The position numbers were made by a program, and so were the translations under genes. Positions 1 through 13,800 of a DNA stretch of 64,000 nucleotides are shown here, piece after piece. Position 1 is the stretch's first letter. Every line of letters starts with the position of its first letter. Under the pieces are notes generated by a model. It made no database searches. It was not told the DNA's origin and saw nothing but the letters and a program-made list of their open reading frames with translations. Source of the stretch: Climacium dendroides (taxonomy: Eukaryota > Streptophyta > Bryopsida > Hypnales > Climaciaceae); contig OX467083.1 of NCBI GenBank assembly GCA_950106755.1, forward strand, positions 38,268,555 to 38,332,554, read 5' to 3'.

Positions 1-196
1 ACATCTTTTCTCTTAGTTTCGCTTGAATCCATTGCTCCAGCTGCGTGCGACAGCTCACCAAAGTTGGCCGTCCTCCATGGTTGCAGTTGAGACCACCTTG
101 CACAAAATTGGTTGCTCTGACCTTGTCATAGCTCCAAATCGGGCGAGACAAATTTTGTTGGAGAGCTGACTTCAAGGTGCTCCTCCTCTCCAAAAT
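1..196 (-). other. open stretch running off the left edge, unidentified
   Basis: On the minus strand about 65 codons stay open from just after a TGA at 197-199 to the window edge. The reading includes GGLNCNHGGRPTLVSC and QLEQWIQAKLREK. The first 250 bases are clearly more GC-rich than the following 9 kb, so this could be the edge of a gene or of a decayed retrotransposon lying mostly outside the window. I recognise no family and cannot confirm that it is coding. Confidence 0.2.
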
Positions 197-479
197 TCAG
201 CTCCACTAGACCTTCCATGTGTCCGCAATCATCCATCAAAGTGGGGCATCTAATGTTCTTCAAAGTTGTCAATCACTTTTCTCTTCTAACCTACAACCCC
301 CCTCCATTTCCACTCAGTTTTGTCCTTCACCAAGTGAAAACCTACTTGAAAAATTGTTCCTAAAAACTTTCTACCCTAATCTCCTACAATCTTAACTTTT
401 CATGCCATGAATTCCCAAAAAAACTCTCCCACACAAAAACACACAAGTTGCACCCAAGGAAAAAAAAACACTAAATAGT

Positions 480-3400
480 ACTCTTATCACTAGGTTAGTG
501 TTTTCCTAGTAATTATAAGTTCACTAACATTTTTTGTACTTTTTATGTTTATCATTTTTTAGTAATCTTCAATTTATATTTAGATCTTTGTTTTCACCTT
601 ATTTTTATATTTTTTTACCTTTTGAATTTAAAACTCATATATAGTTTTTATATTTTCCATTATCTTAAAGGTGAACCAATATGGTGGTTCACACAATGCC
701 TATAGCCATGGGATGAATATATACTACCATAACATGCAAAAACAAAATTGAATTTTAAAATTTGAATTATTGGGGGTTTTATTGCAAAAATTATTCTGAA
801 AATTCTAAGGACATGACTTGCTTTGGGCTTTTGTTTTGGATAATTTGACATAAAAAACCTAGGTGTTGGTTGTACAAGAGTTGTAAAAATTACAACAACT
901 CAAATGTTTAAAAACTAGTACAAGAATCTAAACACATTTAAATGGATGAAAAGAATTTTTTGGAGTGCGCAAGACATGTTTGCATTTGCTCATAGTTCAA
1001 AATTTGAATATTTTGTGCTTAGGGAATTAAAGAATCAATGAATTGCTAAATTAAACTAAAATTTTTAGACTTCAATTTTGCTTCATTTGACATGAATGTA
1101 TTTTGTTTGCTAAGAATTTGAAAAATGTAGAAACTTTGCGCATTGGTTGAGTAAGTATGTGAAATTGATCTTGACTACATCTAATTGTGACTTCTTTCTA
1201 AAACCAATTCCTACAAATTCTTGTCTAAAATGTTTGACCTCTACCTATAAGAGCTTAGCCAAGGTCAATTTTGGTAACAAATATGTCTTTAGAACTAATA
1301 TGGAAATGTCTAGGAAAAATTTCAGAAATTTAAACCATAGATTGCAAAATTAAAGATTTTTTCTAGCCTTTTCTAATAAGGTCTACAATTTTGATGCTTC
1401 TTGGGGTACTAATAATATTTTTCACTCCACCTTTTTTGTTTCATGTTATATCTAGCATGCCATATCTTCCATTATATAATATCTTATAAGGTGACATACT
1501 TGCCAAATTTGAGTAGAAAAGGGATTTTGCACTTAGTGCCTCCAATTGTCTATCTTGGACCAACTATAACTTACTTGTATACATACAATTCTTTAAGTGA
1601 GAATGGCTTTCAAAGAGTAGAATGATATCACATCCAAAACAAGTTTGTAAATAGCCATGATTTAGAACTTTTTTTATTTTATTCATTTAAGAAAAACATT
1701 ATAGATATCCTTTAATTCTACTTCTAATTTTGATGTGGTGTTTTTCTTGACTATAGACGATTTTAACTCCACCCTTGAGCTAGAACTTTGATACATAGGT
1801 TCTGACGGCAAAATGATAAATCAACTTATAGGGTGAACAATAAGTGCCTTTCAAGCAATGGACACTTAAATTATGCTAATTTGCTAAATAAAAATTACTT
1901 TGAAACACAATTTTTAGCTAAATTTGTTAGTGTTAATGGCTTTAGAAAACTCTAATCTAAAATTTTGGTCTTCTAAACTTATAGAATGCACTTTGCCCTT
2001 TCCAAAATGGTAAAACAACATGAATTCTGACTTTCTATGTAGAAGTTATTCAAGAATGAAGTTTGACTTCTAAACTAACATAAAAATTTCATCTATGGAT
2101 TAAAAATAGAAAATTTTATTGAAATAATTCTAAATTTCAAAGTTATGGTTATAATGATGTGGGTTAACTAGTTCTAAGATAGAAATAATTTTTGTTCTCA
2201 ATTTAAGAATTTCATCCAATTTTAAGACCAAACTTCATCCATCAAATTCTCATTCAAATTTAGGTATTTTGGAGAATATAATTGGATGCTGTAATCCTCA
2301 AAAGATTTTCTATGTGATTCCAAATTTAAATAATTCTTTTAAAATTCTTAAAGATTCCTTTTAAAAATCACTTTCTATTCTAACACGGTTAATTTCCTAC
2401 TCTAAATCACTATTTTTAGGGTTTTCAAGACTTTTATATGGAAAACATGAAATTACCTTTTAACAAGGTAAGTCACTTAAATTCTAGCAGTTGTATAAAA
2501 AAGTTATTAATGGATGAATTTTGATTTGAATTTTGGCAATTAATTTCATCCATCAATTACTTTGGGACTAAGATGTGGAATTAGACTTTTAGTTTGAATT
2601 AGACTTAAAGTTTCCAAATTTCACCTAGATGCTCAGATTTCCTTTTTCATTCTTTTGAATGAATTTTTCAATTTTCATCCAAACTAATGTCCAAAGTTTA
2701 TCCACTTGTATTTTCTTAAGTTTTTGGTTATATTTTAGGTGTTAAATAATTTTCAAAGCTTTCAAATAACAAACTACAATATTCTAAATTATTTTTTTCC
2801 CTAATTTGTGAGAATTTTTTAATGTTTTAAGAGCATTTTGGATAATCCCTCATTTTCAAAGGATTATTTGAATACCAAAACAATAATAATTCACTAAATC
2901 TAACCATATCCAAATAAATCTTTAATATCTAACTAATTTTTAATCTTTTAATTAGTCTTTTGAATTATTAGTTGGCAGCTTTGTCTTTTCCTATTGTCTT
3001 TTTAGGCCTAATAAAACAAATGCCCACTACAATCCAAAAAACCCTAAATTCCCTCTAGAATCTCATTAACTAACTAACCAACAAAGAATTTTGAATCTTC
3101 TTGGAATGAAATTCAATAGTGAGATTCCCTAACAATTAGTTTTTTAATGTTAATTCTCTCATGTGTGCAAATTCTTTCCCAATCTAAATTCCTTTTGTTC
3201 TTCTTCTTCCCCAATTCTCTCTCATTTGTTTTGTGAGATTTTAGTGAGTTGGGAGATAGAACTACGGAGTGAATGTGAGACTTGAGAGTGATGCAAAAGT
3301 GGGAGAATGTCAATTTTTAGTTAAAAAATCAAAATTGTTGGTGTGGCAAGCAACGGCCAACCTTTAGATCTTTTGAGAAAAATCTGAATTTTGAATTTGC

Positions 3401-3500
3401 ATGATATGGAATCAAGCTTAAGGATAATTTACCAAATTTTTATGTGAGTATGGTGTCTTCAATTCGGCCTGGAGCTCAAAGCTTGTGGTCTGCTACAATG
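480..3500. other. AT-rich intergenic DNA without a gene
   Basis: About 3 kb of very AT-rich sequence in which the only open frames are short, low-complexity and without recognisable motifs. I see no RNA gene, no terminal repeats and no exon chain on either strand here. Confidence 0.5.
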
Positions 3501-3540
3501 TTTGGAAAAAACCAGCGGCTAGTTCAAAGTTAGCTAGAGA

Positions 3541-3720
3541 AATTGGGAAAAAACCCGGTTGTAATTTGAAAACATCGGCAAAAAAACCGGTGCAAAAATC
3601 TATAAAATTTCTATTTTGAGTAAAAAATAGAGAATTACCGGACTCAGTTCTTCAAAAACCGGTTCACTATGGAAATTGAAGGAAATTAACCGGTAAAACT
3701 CAAAAAGTTTCCCGAACTAT
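3541..3720. repeat. dispersed repeat, copy 1 (second copy at 9667-9843)
   Basis: This segment shares the same order of short blocks with 9667-9843: a 'gtaatttgaaaacat' type start, an A-rich centre, 'ggaaattaa' and a final 'aactcaaaaa'. The two copies are in the same orientation and clearly diverged by point changes and small indels. Just downstream (about 3768-3836) is a GC-richer short tandem repeat built on 'ggctgggtaccgctgact'. Confidence 0.5.
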
Positions 3721-3763
3721 GGTCTGCTGATGAGCTCAGAGCCTGCGGTCTGGCTGATTGCTC

Positions 3764-3836
3764 CTCGCGGGCTTAGGTACCGCTGACTGTTCCTTTCGGC
3801 TGGGTACCGCTGACTACTCCCTTTGGGCTGGGTACT
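3764..3836. repeat. GC-rich short tandem repeat
   Basis: Three imperfect copies of a unit of about 25-30 bp containing 'ggctgggtaccgctgac'. It stands out because the flanks are AT-rich. No coding potential was seen. Confidence 0.6.
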
Positions 3837-4130
3837 AGCTATTGGGTTCCTTCTTTTTTGGAATAAATAGCAACAAAATAGAATTGAACTAAAAAATGAA
3901 CTATCTAAGATTAGTTTTTATGGGTTTTGGGGATATAAAGGACTCAAACTAAAAGGAAGGTAATTAAATGAAGGAAGTGTTTTTGAAATAATTTGTTTCC
4001 CATTCCCATTTCAATGGAAATGAGGAGGAAATAATGAGTTGTGGATTTAAATAGGCTACTAATGGAATCTTTAGATTCTTTCTTTTTTTTAAATCCGACT
4101 TTTTGCCACTTGATGTAATCTTAGGCTTAA

Positions 4131-5005
4131 CTAGTGGTTGGCGCTTGCTATGCTACGCATTCATCATTAGAATTTTATAAAAAAATTTATGTATTAGATA
4201 GAATGTAGAACAAAATTTTTCATAAATCTTCAAATAAAAATGACTATAATCTTTGTATAATTTTTTTTAAAAGTAAGCATATATTGAAATGTACAATAGA
4301 AATATATTGAATGATGAATGAAACATATGCAATGGTAAATATTATAAAAGATACACATACATTTGAATGCATTAGAAATTTGACTCTATTGTTACAAAAA
4401 TGGCAACCCAAATTGAAGAATTGAAAAAAAACCCTTATAAATCTTTAAAACTTTGTGAACAACTTAATTGTTGTGGAATCCAAAATCACTTCAATTGAAT
4501 AAATTTCTCAAAATCATTTGGTAGTAGTAATAGAAAATTGAAATCATAAAAGCTCAATGCTCACAAAAGTACAAAATCATAGAAGTGCAAGGAAGTGTAA
4601 AGCCTAGAGAAGCAATGGATTTGCTACCTCTATAATACCATCCTATGGATCCTCTTTAATATCACCTTAATTGCAACCACTATATTATTTCTATAATATC
4701 ACCCTTTGTAAAAATTGATATTACAAAAGTGATTGCAAACTGCTACTCTATTTTTGTAATATCACATTGTGTGAAAATACGATTTCTATGTATACATGAT
4801 TGAAAATATTTTACAAAATATTTAAAATAATTATTTTAAAGACTTATTGAAATCGTTATCATGCATTCTATTCAAATATATGAAAATTTTACTAATATGT
4901 GATACAATGAATGCGTAGCATAGCAAGCACGAGCCCCTAGTATTAATGGTAGCATTTGTGATATTACAAAGAGAGTTATGATTTTAGTAGTATGATTGAT
5001 AAGTC
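4131..5005 (+). mobile_element. ~0.87 kb dispersed element, copy A, with terminal inverted repeats
   Basis: A repeat of about 0.8 kb starts with CTAGTGGTTGGCG and the arm gcttgctatgctacgcattc (about 4134-4161) and ends near 4940 with the inverted arm gaatgcgtagcatagcaagc. The same unit occurs in opposite orientation at about 21985-22862. Homology continues about 65 bp past the right arm (to about 5005), so either the true element is larger than the arm-to-arm unit or both copies landed in the same older repeat. The interior holds repeated 'aatatcac'/'gtgatatta' motifs and a small ORF (about 4311-4498) that is frameshifted in this copy. No transposase is visible, so it is a non-autonomous element by inference. 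Confidence 0.75.
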
Positions 5006-5019
5006 AAAGACTTATGAAA

Positions 5020-5530
5020 TCTAAGTATTGGTTTTTTCTAATTCCCAAAGGTTGGTTTTCTCTAATTCCCAAAGGAGGTACACATAACAATGTTTAACTA
5101 AACATTGGGAGTTTTGAATAGCCAACTCAAAGTGATCCAAGTCTAATTGCTGAATGAGGTACACATGACAGTGTTTAACCAAAAATCAGTGATTAATCAA
5201 GACAAACATCCGTTATACAATGAATTTTGGCATGTAGTGATATAAAAACCTTTTGGCAAAGACTAGCACGAATTTTGGCATGTAGTGATATAAAAACCTT
5301 TTAGCAAAGACTAGCTTCACCGCCTTAAAGAGTTTAATATATCAAAATTTGTTAGTAGTTCACACAATAGTCATTTGGAAATCAAAGTTTTGGGGCTTTA
5401 AGCCTCCAACTTCAAGCAAGAAAAATAAGTCAACTTTAAAAGTAATAGAGTTTGGGGCTTTTTTCCTCCACAACTCTTGAAAATCAAAGTTTTGGGGCTT
5501 TAAGCCTCCAAATTCAAGCAAGAAAACAAG
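5020..5530. repeat. cluster of short tandem duplications
   Basis: Several local duplications lie together: 'tggttttctctaattccc' at about 5030-5076, a ~48 bp unit starting gaattttggcatgtagtgat at about 5222 and 5270, and a ~100 bp unit starting aaatcaaagttttggggctt at about 5379 and 5479. They look like replication-slippage duplications in non-coding DNA. Beyond them (5.7-7.6 kb) I see no gene. Confidence 0.65.
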
Positions 5531-7670
5531 TCAACTTTGAAGGGACCCTCTAAACCTTCAAAATGCAAAGAACCCAAATAAAATAACCAATTCTTGGCTT
5601 TAAAAAGTGTTCCGACAACATGTCGGTGGCACAACAAGAACAACAATAAGAAATGAAATATGAGAATGAGAATGAGGGTCACCGACAATCCCAAGGAAGG
5701 GCCTTTTATACTCGTTCGCGGCCCCTCTATGGTAAGTTGTCGGTGGAATTACTCTTACTTCCTACCTAAATATTTTCCTAAACTACTCTAATGTAATTGT
5801 AAAATAATCTTTGTTTAATGGCGGAAATCTCTAGAATCCTCTCCATTTAGCTAATAGATCTTGGAAAAATCAAATCCAATATCTTATTCCAAAGATATTT
5901 TGAAATCAACCTAATTAACCTAAATATTTTGCAAATTAATCCTAAGTTAATTCCAAATTGTCTTTCTTTAGTTCAAAGTTGGCTTTTTGGGCAAGCAAAG
6001 AGATCTTGAGCAAATCCTATCTTTGATTTTCCAAAAGATATTTGTAAAATCACCGTAGATTAATCACAAATTACTATTAAAAAGTCAAACTAAGGGCTGA
6101 CCCTCTCTATCTTTTAGAGAACAACTCAAAATCAAAAACCAATTGCACCATCATATTCAATAGTCCCCAATTAGCCTAAGGGACCCTTTACCCTTGCTTC
6201 CTCGGCCGGTTTTAAACGCAATGATAAGTTATGGTAACTCCAAATAAAAGTCAAAACTCTAACTTTTGGAATTTACGCTTTTTGATGAAATTGTCTTGCC
6301 AAGGTGGTTTAGAATGTTTATGGAAGTAAGAATTGACCCTTGATTTGCTCCATTCGGACATCGTTAGCTCTTGGTACGCCAGTCAACTTGCCGCCAAGTT
6401 GTAAATTATTGTGAAATCCAATGTCGGTCTTCATTCTAGTATTTGGGAATGTCGGAATGTCTTCAAACTTGACAAGGCTCTTTATTAGCACATAAAACAC
6501 TATCCTAATTTTTAGTGAGATTTTACCGCAACATTTGTAATTTCTAGGAATTTACTAATGCATTTTTACATAGTTGACTTTCCATGGAGTCAACATGGAA
6601 TTTCCCAATATTATGAAACTTTTGGGAGAACATCTAGGACATTTCTAGATTCTAAGTGCAAGCTCCACGTCCACTTTGCACTCGTCTAATTATAGAAAAT
6701 TTAAATAATTTCCACTTGAAGGAGAAATCATTCTTGATACCGGGGGAATCTTGGATGACTGGATCTCAATTTGACCTCTTGTCATGCTTTGACCTAGAAC
6801 AGCACATCTCTATATGCTCCAATCACCTTTCATTCATCTTGGTTTGAAGACAGCTTGTATTTTTAGAATTGCCTACAATATTTAGAACAACAAACCCAAT
6901 TCTTTCTTGAATTGGATTTTGACTCAATATGACTTATAATGCTAACAAGACTCTACTATTTAGTTAGTTTGTCACATGCATACTTATAGATGTTGTTTTG
7001 CATGAACAAGACACTAGGACTAACTAACTCTCATATCCTTTTTTCTCTTGGAATTACTAACTATTCATTTAAATTTACCAATAAGATTTAGAATTAGTGA
7101 AAACATAAAGTTTTATATTTTTCATGTCTTTGGGACCATTTCTTACTACTTTGATAGGGACTTCTACCAAAACTCTCAATAACTCTCTTTTTATGTGTTT
7201 TTGCATTAAAATAATCTAAAAACTAACTAAAAATTACAAAAAATAGATCCAGTTCCAAGTGCTAATTTGAGGGCTCACATTGACCTCCTATAAAAACTAT
7301 TTAATAATAAATGAAGCACACTCCACTACTCTCAACTAGTTGGATCTTCGCGGATATTAATTTTTAATCAAATTTGAGCTTCATCTTAATTGAATTTTGA
7401 ATTTTGAATTTTTTATAGGGTGAAAGCAAGAATAACACTTGTACTATTATGTATAATTTACAACATGGCCAACTCAAATCCAAGCATAACTTTTGGAGCA
7501 TGGAATCAATGTATTTGAAATTAATAATTGAAGTGTGTTATACAATCTCAAATGTATTCCATATTTTTTTAATGTAAAAAAATGATATATTATTTAAATT
7601 TAAATTCCTTTAATTTCATAGAGATTGGTTGTTTTGATGATTTTTAACAATGTTGTGTATTCAAAACAAT

Positions 7671-7892
7671 AGTAATTTTCTTGGAGTATCCACAACAATG
7701 AATCTTACTTGGAAAGTGAAAGAGAAAGTTCTTTTACTAGGGTTATATCTATTTGTTGAGGGATTTTTTTAAAAAGTAATTTTCTTGGAATATCAAAAAC
7801 AATGTATCTCACTTGAAAATCTATAGGGAAGATTCTTCTACTAGGATTACATCTATTTATTGAGGGATTTAAAAAAAAAAGTAATTTTCTTG
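7671..7892. repeat. tandem duplication, ~105 bp unit
   Basis: Two diverged copies of a unit beginning agtaattttcttgga start at 7671 and 7775; the start of a third copy (agtaattttcttg) lies at about 7880. Each ends in 'ttgagggatt' followed by an A/T run. No coding content was seen. Confidence 0.65.
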
Positions 7893-9109
7893 TTTTCTAT
7901 ATGGTAGCAAAAAAGGCTCTCTTACACATGCATTTTTAGATTTTCAAAATAGTTTTTTAAAGTTTCATTAGTTCAATATCATCTCTATAAAGTTTATAGA
8001 AACAATCCTTTTTGTTTTATTTTTTTAATTTTTTTCACTATTTTTAAACAATTTAAACTTCAAAGCATATTTTGTGTAAAATTTTCCATTAACTTGTTTT
8101 GTGTATAACTTTTGGGGATTCTTTTTCCTACACTTAGAATTTTGAGAATACAATCTTTGTAGTGTTCTTTCAATTATCCATATATATTTTTTTAAATTAA
8201 AAAAATCATAGTTCGTCCAATAGTACTTTCTAAAATGTCCAAATGCAACAAAATGAACAAGTATTTTGTGCTTTCACCCATTATGTAAATTTGCTAGATT
8301 GCAATTAATCAAATGGGAGAATAAAATACAATCATTGGGCTTCATTTCTAATGCCACTTTTAACCCCTAAAAGTCCAAGGGATTTGGACAAAACACAAAT
8401 GTGTTATAAATTGATATAATATTATCTTCTTTACTAATATAATAGTGTCTTCTTTGATTCAAGAAAGTTATAAAAACTCATAACTTTCTTGAATCCAAGA
8501 AAATAATGTGAAGCTAAAAAATTACGAAGTATATGTATAGTCAAAGTTATAGAACTATTTTTAGACTTTTTAAAAATGAAATTTTAAGATTTACCTTTAA
8601 AAATTCACTAAAAATGCAATTTTTATCTTTAGCATTTGAATTTTTTTGGATTAGTCAAAACTGTGATTTCTATTGATTTGTGAGAAAATGTATTAGATCT
8701 AGAAATGTGAACATCAACATTTTTTTTGAATAATAAAATCTCCAACACCAAATAAATCCTTAATGCCTTGTGCTATTTTGCCTTGTAATTTTTTGCTTGA
8801 CCATTGCAATCTTAGTTTTAAATATAAAAATTGAAAGACAATCCAATCTAAATTGCTAATTTTTTTTTTTTTAATTTGTTCAAAAATACTATCGAAAATC
8901 AAGTAGCAACAATAAAATGGTCATTTGAGCACTTAGGAGTTAAAGATGGACAAATTCATAATCAACTTCAAACATGCATTTCTTATTCAATAATACCATT
9001 TTCATTAGAAGTATATGCAATTGTTCAAATACTCTCAATGTAAAAAACTTGTTTAGAACAATTGAATAAGGATTGCTATACAATGTTTTAGGTGAACAAT
9101 TAGTCAATT

Positions 9110-9500
9110 TGTTGTTGGCTCTATCCTTGGACAAACACTATGGCATTAACTTTGGTTTCTAAATCTGAGTATTCAAATCCTATCTACAACAATATTCACA
9201 CCCACATTCATTGTTGGCTCTCAATTTTCAAATCCTGTCTACAATTGCATTCATTGTTGGCTCTATCCTTAAACCGACCTAGTTTTCAAATCTTTCAAAT
9301 TACTATTGGCTCATTGGCTCTATCAACTTGTTGGTTCTATCCTTGGACAAAGATCAATCTAATTTTCAAATCCTATCTAAAAATCCTATCAATAAGCACA
9401 TTCATTGTTGGCTTGTTGACTCTATCCTTAGGGAAAGACAATAGCATCAACTTTGATTTCTAATTCCTAATTTTCAAATCCTATCTACAACCACACTCAC
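9110..9500. repeat. imperfect tandem repeat region
   Basis: Five irregularly spaced copies of ttgttggctctatcctt (about 9112, 9210, 9255, 9330, 9405) alternate with copies of ttttcaaatcctatctac and cacattcattg. The apparent 107-codon open frame across it (9140-9463) is built from these repeats, so I treat it as non-coding. Confidence 0.55.
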
Positions 9501-9665
9501 ATACACAACAAAGTTAGGGATGGGATTTGGGATTCAACTAATTAATAAATTAAAATTGTTGTTTATGTAAGAAGCTATTAGCACATACACAACAAAGTTA
9601 CGGATGGGATTTGGGATTCAACTAATTAATAAATTAAAATTGTTGTTTATGTAAGAAGCTATTAG
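9498..9665. repeat. 84 bp perfect-length tandem duplication
   Basis: The unit beginning cacatacacaacaaagtta and ending aagctattag occurs at 9498-9581 and again at 9582-9665, head to tail. I see a single substitution (agggat versus acggat), so the duplication is recent relative to the surrounding repeats. Confidence 0.9.
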
Positions 9666-9666
9666 C

Positions 9667-9843
9667 CCGTGGAAACCCAATTGCAATTTGAAAACATTGG
9701 AGAAAAAATAGGTGAAAAAATCTAAAAAATTCTACTTGGAGTGAAAAATAAAGAAAAAAAACAAGCTCTGTACTTAAAAAACTGCTTCGATATGGGAATT
9801 AAAGGAAAATAGGAGGTAAAACTCAAAAAAATCCCAAACGCTG
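9667..9843. repeat. dispersed repeat, copy 2 (see 3541-3720)
   Basis: Same orientation as copy 1 at 3541-3720, sharing 'caatttgaaaacatt', the A-rich core with 'ctacttggagtgaaaaataaag', 'ggaattaaaggaaa' and 'actcaaaaa'. It lies directly after the 84 bp tandem duplication. Confidence 0.5.
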
Positions 9844-10842
9844 GGGGTGTCTACTTTAGGTGATAACCCATCCAGAAGCCTCCCTTCTACAGTATTATGC
9901 CATGCAGACAGCAATAATTTGGCTCCCCACAATAAAAGGACTGAGCACTCATGAAAAGGAAACCTGGTTCTTCCCAAAATCCAACTCCGAGTTAGTCACC
10001 ATATGTTTCACCATGGTACCGGTACACAGGTAGCAAAATTACCAAGTCTTAATTACACTCTAAAGTTGAAGATACACATCAAATGATAGCTGATCCTTCC
10101 AACAAAACTGATCCCAGCACATGATTACAAGGTTAAGAAAGCAAACATAAAAGTGCAGAATACACAACACACAGCACAAGAGCGAAGCTACTGGATATAA
10201 CCACAAAATCAAGGGAGCCAGATCCAAACCCCCCAAAACAAATTTAGCCTGTTCTCAGTTGGGAAGCTCGAATGGGAGAAAAGGATGTACTCATCCTACG
10301 CAAATAGTTTCACGCTTGAGGAATGAACCAACTCAAACAAGTGCCTTGCTTAGCAGCAAAATAATTGGTCGAAGAATCTCCATGAAGGAGCTTCGAGGAT
10401 ATAGCAAATGATGGCCAGGTCTTAGCTACAACCTGCAGCAGGATGCCTTGATCATAATGCAACAGAAAAGCCATATCCCAAGCCTCTAAACGACAACGTC
10501 ATCTTCTCGGTATTCAACATCATCTTGAAAACTAGACTACAGTGGAAAAAAAGAGACCAAATAATAAGATGATGTTTACAGGGATGAACCCAGAGACGGC
10601 ATGCAGGTCGTGGGCAAGGTGTTGTCAATTCCAACCAACTTGATCGATTGGCAAACATGGACGTTCATTCTGCATCGGACAGATCTGCACATTCAACCTA
10701 CACACCAAGAGGATTGGAGTTGGTAGAGAGCTGTGCAGCAAAAACCAAGACCTTGGCAAAAGCAATTTCAGAACATAGACATAGCAGCAGCCCAAAACTT
10801 CAAAGATGTAAATATGAACATGAGAACCCTGAGATCATTGCT
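9844..10842 (-). other. probable 3' UTR/downstream flank of the ARID-ELM2 gene
   Basis: About 1 kb of moderately GC-rich sequence follows the ARID-ELM2 stop codon on the minus strand. The change of composition against the AT-rich DNA to the left suggests transcribed 3' sequence. No exon or RNA gene was recognised, and the 3' end cannot be placed from sequence alone. Confidence 0.35.
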
Positions 10843-13800
10843 TTAGTATCTTACATCATCACCAAATAGTTCTAAGATCATCCCATTCGTGGAAAGAAGC
10901 TTGTCCTTCTCCCGCTTAGGGGCCATCTCCATACTCGGGGTCCACAAATCCGTGAGAACAGCTCCTTGTCGGACATCTTCCTTGGGCGGTGATAACTGCC
11001 TATTTTGTACAGCCTCGCCGAGAACCGGACTAACCTCCGGGTGGTCCCTGCCACCCCAATCATTGTGCTCCTCCCACTGCCGTCCATCACGCACTAAAGT
11101 GCCAGGCTCAAGGTGCTTGTCGTCCCACATTAACACAACGTGTGAGTTGTCTGCATGCTCGGGTGCTAATCGATCCATAAGATTCTTAGCAGGACTTTCG
11201 GCGTCTTCTAACCCCACACCTAGCTGCGCTCTACTAGGGGCCACCTCCTCAGCAGGACTGTAGTTGAACACTGGAAGAGGTCTATATTTCAGCACCCCTG
11301 CATCCATCGGAGCCTTCAATGGAAAGGCGTCCAGCGCACCCTCACTTCCAGCATCATCCGCCCCATCGCTGAAGATATCATCTTCCTCCTCTTCGTCCTC
11401 GTCATCCGTGGACCCATACTCACTCTCCTCACTCTCACCTGGCAACTCGCCCTCGTCATCATCACTGTCAATCTTACAGTCCCTTAATCTGTTCTGAAGA
11501 GCTCGTCGCCTCAACACAAACACATTGAAATAATAACTGTTAAGTTCCATCCTCGTTTTGTGAGGTAAGGCATCGGGAAGGAAGTTCCAAAAGTTGCCGC
11601 TCTTGGAAGCCGGGTGTGACCGTGCAACCAGTCGGAACGTTCGTTCGTCCTCCCTGCTCCAGTAATCGTCGGCAACACACTCCCCCATCTGATGAAACCC
11701 CATGTCCACAAAAGCTGGTCCCAGTTCGCTCCTAAGCATCGCCCTTGCAGCTGCAATATGCACTCTCACACAATGTATGGAACCCGGCTCCTCACAATCA
11801 CAAAAATCCGGTCTCCCTCTGCCTACTGGTCTAAATGAACTATCAACTGCCCCTGCTTGAGGATATACTGTTACACCAAGCCACCTTTCGTCGTTTGCGT
11901 CATCATCGCTTCTAGGAGGACCCTCTCCAGCTGAGTTCTGTAGGGTGGTATCACTGCCTCGATGCACACTGTCACGAGGAACCCACTCGGGAATATCAGC
12001 CTGATATTCTGGCCCTGTGGGTATCCTTTTTCGTTGTTGATTGTAGCGAGAAAAGGCCGAATCGTTGTAATTGCTAACTGCGTGTCTACCTGAGCGCTGT
12101 CCGGGATATGCAGCCCCTGCTATTCCCCAGTAGGAGCTGTCTAGGTGTTGGGACTGGGGTCCTGGGGGAGGCTGAAATCCAAAAGAGACCAGTCTTTCTC
12201 GAGAAGCGCGGAGTTTTTCAAGGGTTTGGGCGTCTGGACGGACTGTGTCGTCGTAATACAGGGAAGGCACTTGTTTCCCCTGCAATGAAGAAACATTACG
12301 ATAGTAAGTTCATCACCACTTGACAGGACCATATTGCAGTACAAGTAGGGAATTTTTGCAGCTAAACAAGATGGCAAGGGCATGAATTTAGAACATAACT
12401 GAGGATGAATGAATTTAAACAAAATGAGGAGGAAAACAAGTTAAGGGAAATCATTGCTATCACATGGCATCATAAAAAGTAAAAGTTTTTTCTTAAGCAT
12501 GACTCAAATTCTCCATTCTCCACGACAAATGGCACAATAAAATAGAGGTACTAAAACCATTAAGGACGTGATCCCGTCTCCTATCACGACCCTCATGTGA
12601 TCCCTGTTGTTACCAACAGCAACTCATCTTTTCATAAACTTGGTTGGCATTCAATTAGCAAGTGGTATAAATAGGACTTGGGCTAAATTTCTATGACTCC
12701 TGATCTGTGAGTGGAAATGGGCTATCTACTATCCTTTCCATACCGATCTACAACCTCCCAATTCGAAAATGCATAAGAAATCCCTACATAGTGATAAAGA
12801 TTTGATCTCTACCGATCTCCCCAAAATCACATTCCTACATATGTTAAAGTGATGCAAACAGCATCCTCAATGCCAGTATCAATAGGAAAGGAAAAGGAAT
12901 GTGAGACTAACCCGATTGAAGCTATGACCACCACGACCAGGCCCTTTCCAAAGAACAGACCGCACTCTTGCAGTCAACATTAGGCATTGGCTCGCCCAAA
13001 CATCATCTTGCCCTGAAATCCCTTCAATAGCAGAATCATCACCAGGACACACAGCAACCCGCCTAATCCACTCCATCATGCCCCGCAGCGCCTCCCGCTG
13101 CTGCTTCACATTCTCCACCCTAATTCCTTCATACCAATCCGAACTCCCATCCAGGTCTTCGTCCAATCCCCGTGCTCCCTCATCTCTACAACTAGGGTTT
13201 CCATCCAGACGCTCCAATAAAGCACCCGTTGTCACCCAATCCTCACTAGTGAACGATTGTCGACATTCCAGTTGATTGTGACCCCTATCTCGCAAATCCC
13301 CAATCAAGTCCTCATCTGACATTGCCCCAGCTGCCCCAGCTGCTGCACTGTCATTCGCTTTGCAAATATCAGTGTTCCCATTCTGTGAATGCCTTGCCAA
13401 GTCGGAGCTACTAGCCTCTACCCTTGCAGTAACCTCATTGCAGTGTTGATCATCAAGCTCCAAAGCTTTCAGATACTTGACATACACAAGCTTCAAACCA
13501 GGTCCACAGTGAGCCCCAAATCCTAATGCCTCCGAGACTGAACTCCAGAGCCTAGCTTCCGTGACTTTGCTGAAGCCACCCAAGGTGTGCACACGAGAAT
13601 GTAAAGCCACGAGATCCACTGCCTTGTTACTTATTTTCACAGGCAATGGCCGTGTATCCTTCCGCCTGCGAGCTTCCAAAAGCCTCCTCACTCTCTCCAT
13701 CAAGTCACTGCTACTACTACTACCACCAAGAGCTTGGTATTTACCCGGAAGCCCCTCTGCATCATGATAGAGCTTGAGCCGCTTCTCACTTACCCCAGAA

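Noticed and set aside
6318..6500. 60-codon minus-strand frame (FPNTRMKTDIGFHNN...)
   Set aside because: Protein-like at first sight but no neighbouring exon or family could be identified.
9140..9463. 107-codon plus-strand open frame
   Set aside because: It is built from the imperfect 'ttgttggctctatcctt' repeats and has no motif.
10889..11497. Plus-strand frames of 124 and 77 codons opposite ARID-ELM2 exon 2
   Set aside because: They are mirror frames of the well-supported minus-strand exon, Ser-rich because of the acidic stretch on the other strand.
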